The notes below the pieces were generated by a model, which was given only the letters and a program-made list of their open reading frames with translations, searched no databases and was not told the origin of the DNA. Position numbers and translations under genes: made by a program. From assembly GCA_016283985.1 (NCBI GenBank), contig JAEENZ010000156.1, forward strand, positions 1-5,315: 5,315 nucleotides of DNA, written 5' to 3'. Below are positions 5,314 through 5,315 of the stretch, in pieces. The DNA comes from Bacteroidales bacterium. GTDB taxonomy: Bacteria > Bacteroidota > Bacteroidia > Bacteroidales > UBA932. Each line of letters opens with the position of its first letter. Position 1 is the first letter of the stretch.

Positions 5314-5315
5314 CT

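Overview
The window looks like chromosomal DNA from a member of the Bacteroidota, most likely Bacteroidales. Three candidate promoters carry the TAnnTTTG -7 element of that phylum, two of them with a TTTG or TTG -33 element at 19-21 bp. Shine-Dalgarno sequences are weak or absent. The protein sequences of the histidine kinase and of LysC/LysA also have a Bacteroidales look. Genus cannot be fixed from this stretch.

Layout, left to right. (1) 2-640 (+): the C-terminal 212 residues of a sensor histidine kinase, whose 5' end lies outside the window. (2) 641-759: a compact regulatory region with four copies of a 7-bp half-site (two CGGCTCA, then two TGAGCCG) as nested inverted repeats over a good promoter. 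(3) 760-1785 (+): a Fic-domain protein with an N-terminal winged helix, an inhibitory-helix motif, and Gln in place of the catalytic His. (4) 1786-2115: a gene-poor stretch with a minus-strand promoter and the start of a minus-strand ORF that runs antisense into fic, a perfect 15-bp inverted repeat, and the lysC -7 element. (5) 2116-4574 (+): lysC (aspartate kinase) and lysA (diaminopimelate decarboxylase), overlapping by ATGA. (6) 4575-4852: a C-rich degenerate repeat tract followed by two further copies of the palindrome seen upstream of lysC. (7) 4853-5315 (-): a metallophosphoesterase C-terminal fragment and, just upstream of it, the C-terminal end of an unrecognised gene that runs off the window.

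Functionally, lysC and lysA catalyse the first and last steps of lysine synthesis by the diaminopimelate route and look like a translationally coupled pair. The Fic gene is a self-contained unit: its own wHTH domain is a plausible reader of the four half-sites at its promoter, which suggests autoregulation. The most interesting items are that operator array with the H-to-Q Fic protein, and the three-copy palindrome family on both sides of lysCA, one stem position of which changes as a base pair (A-T to C-G). The minus-strand ORF start at 1911 and the headless phosphoesterase suggest that both flanks have been rearranged.
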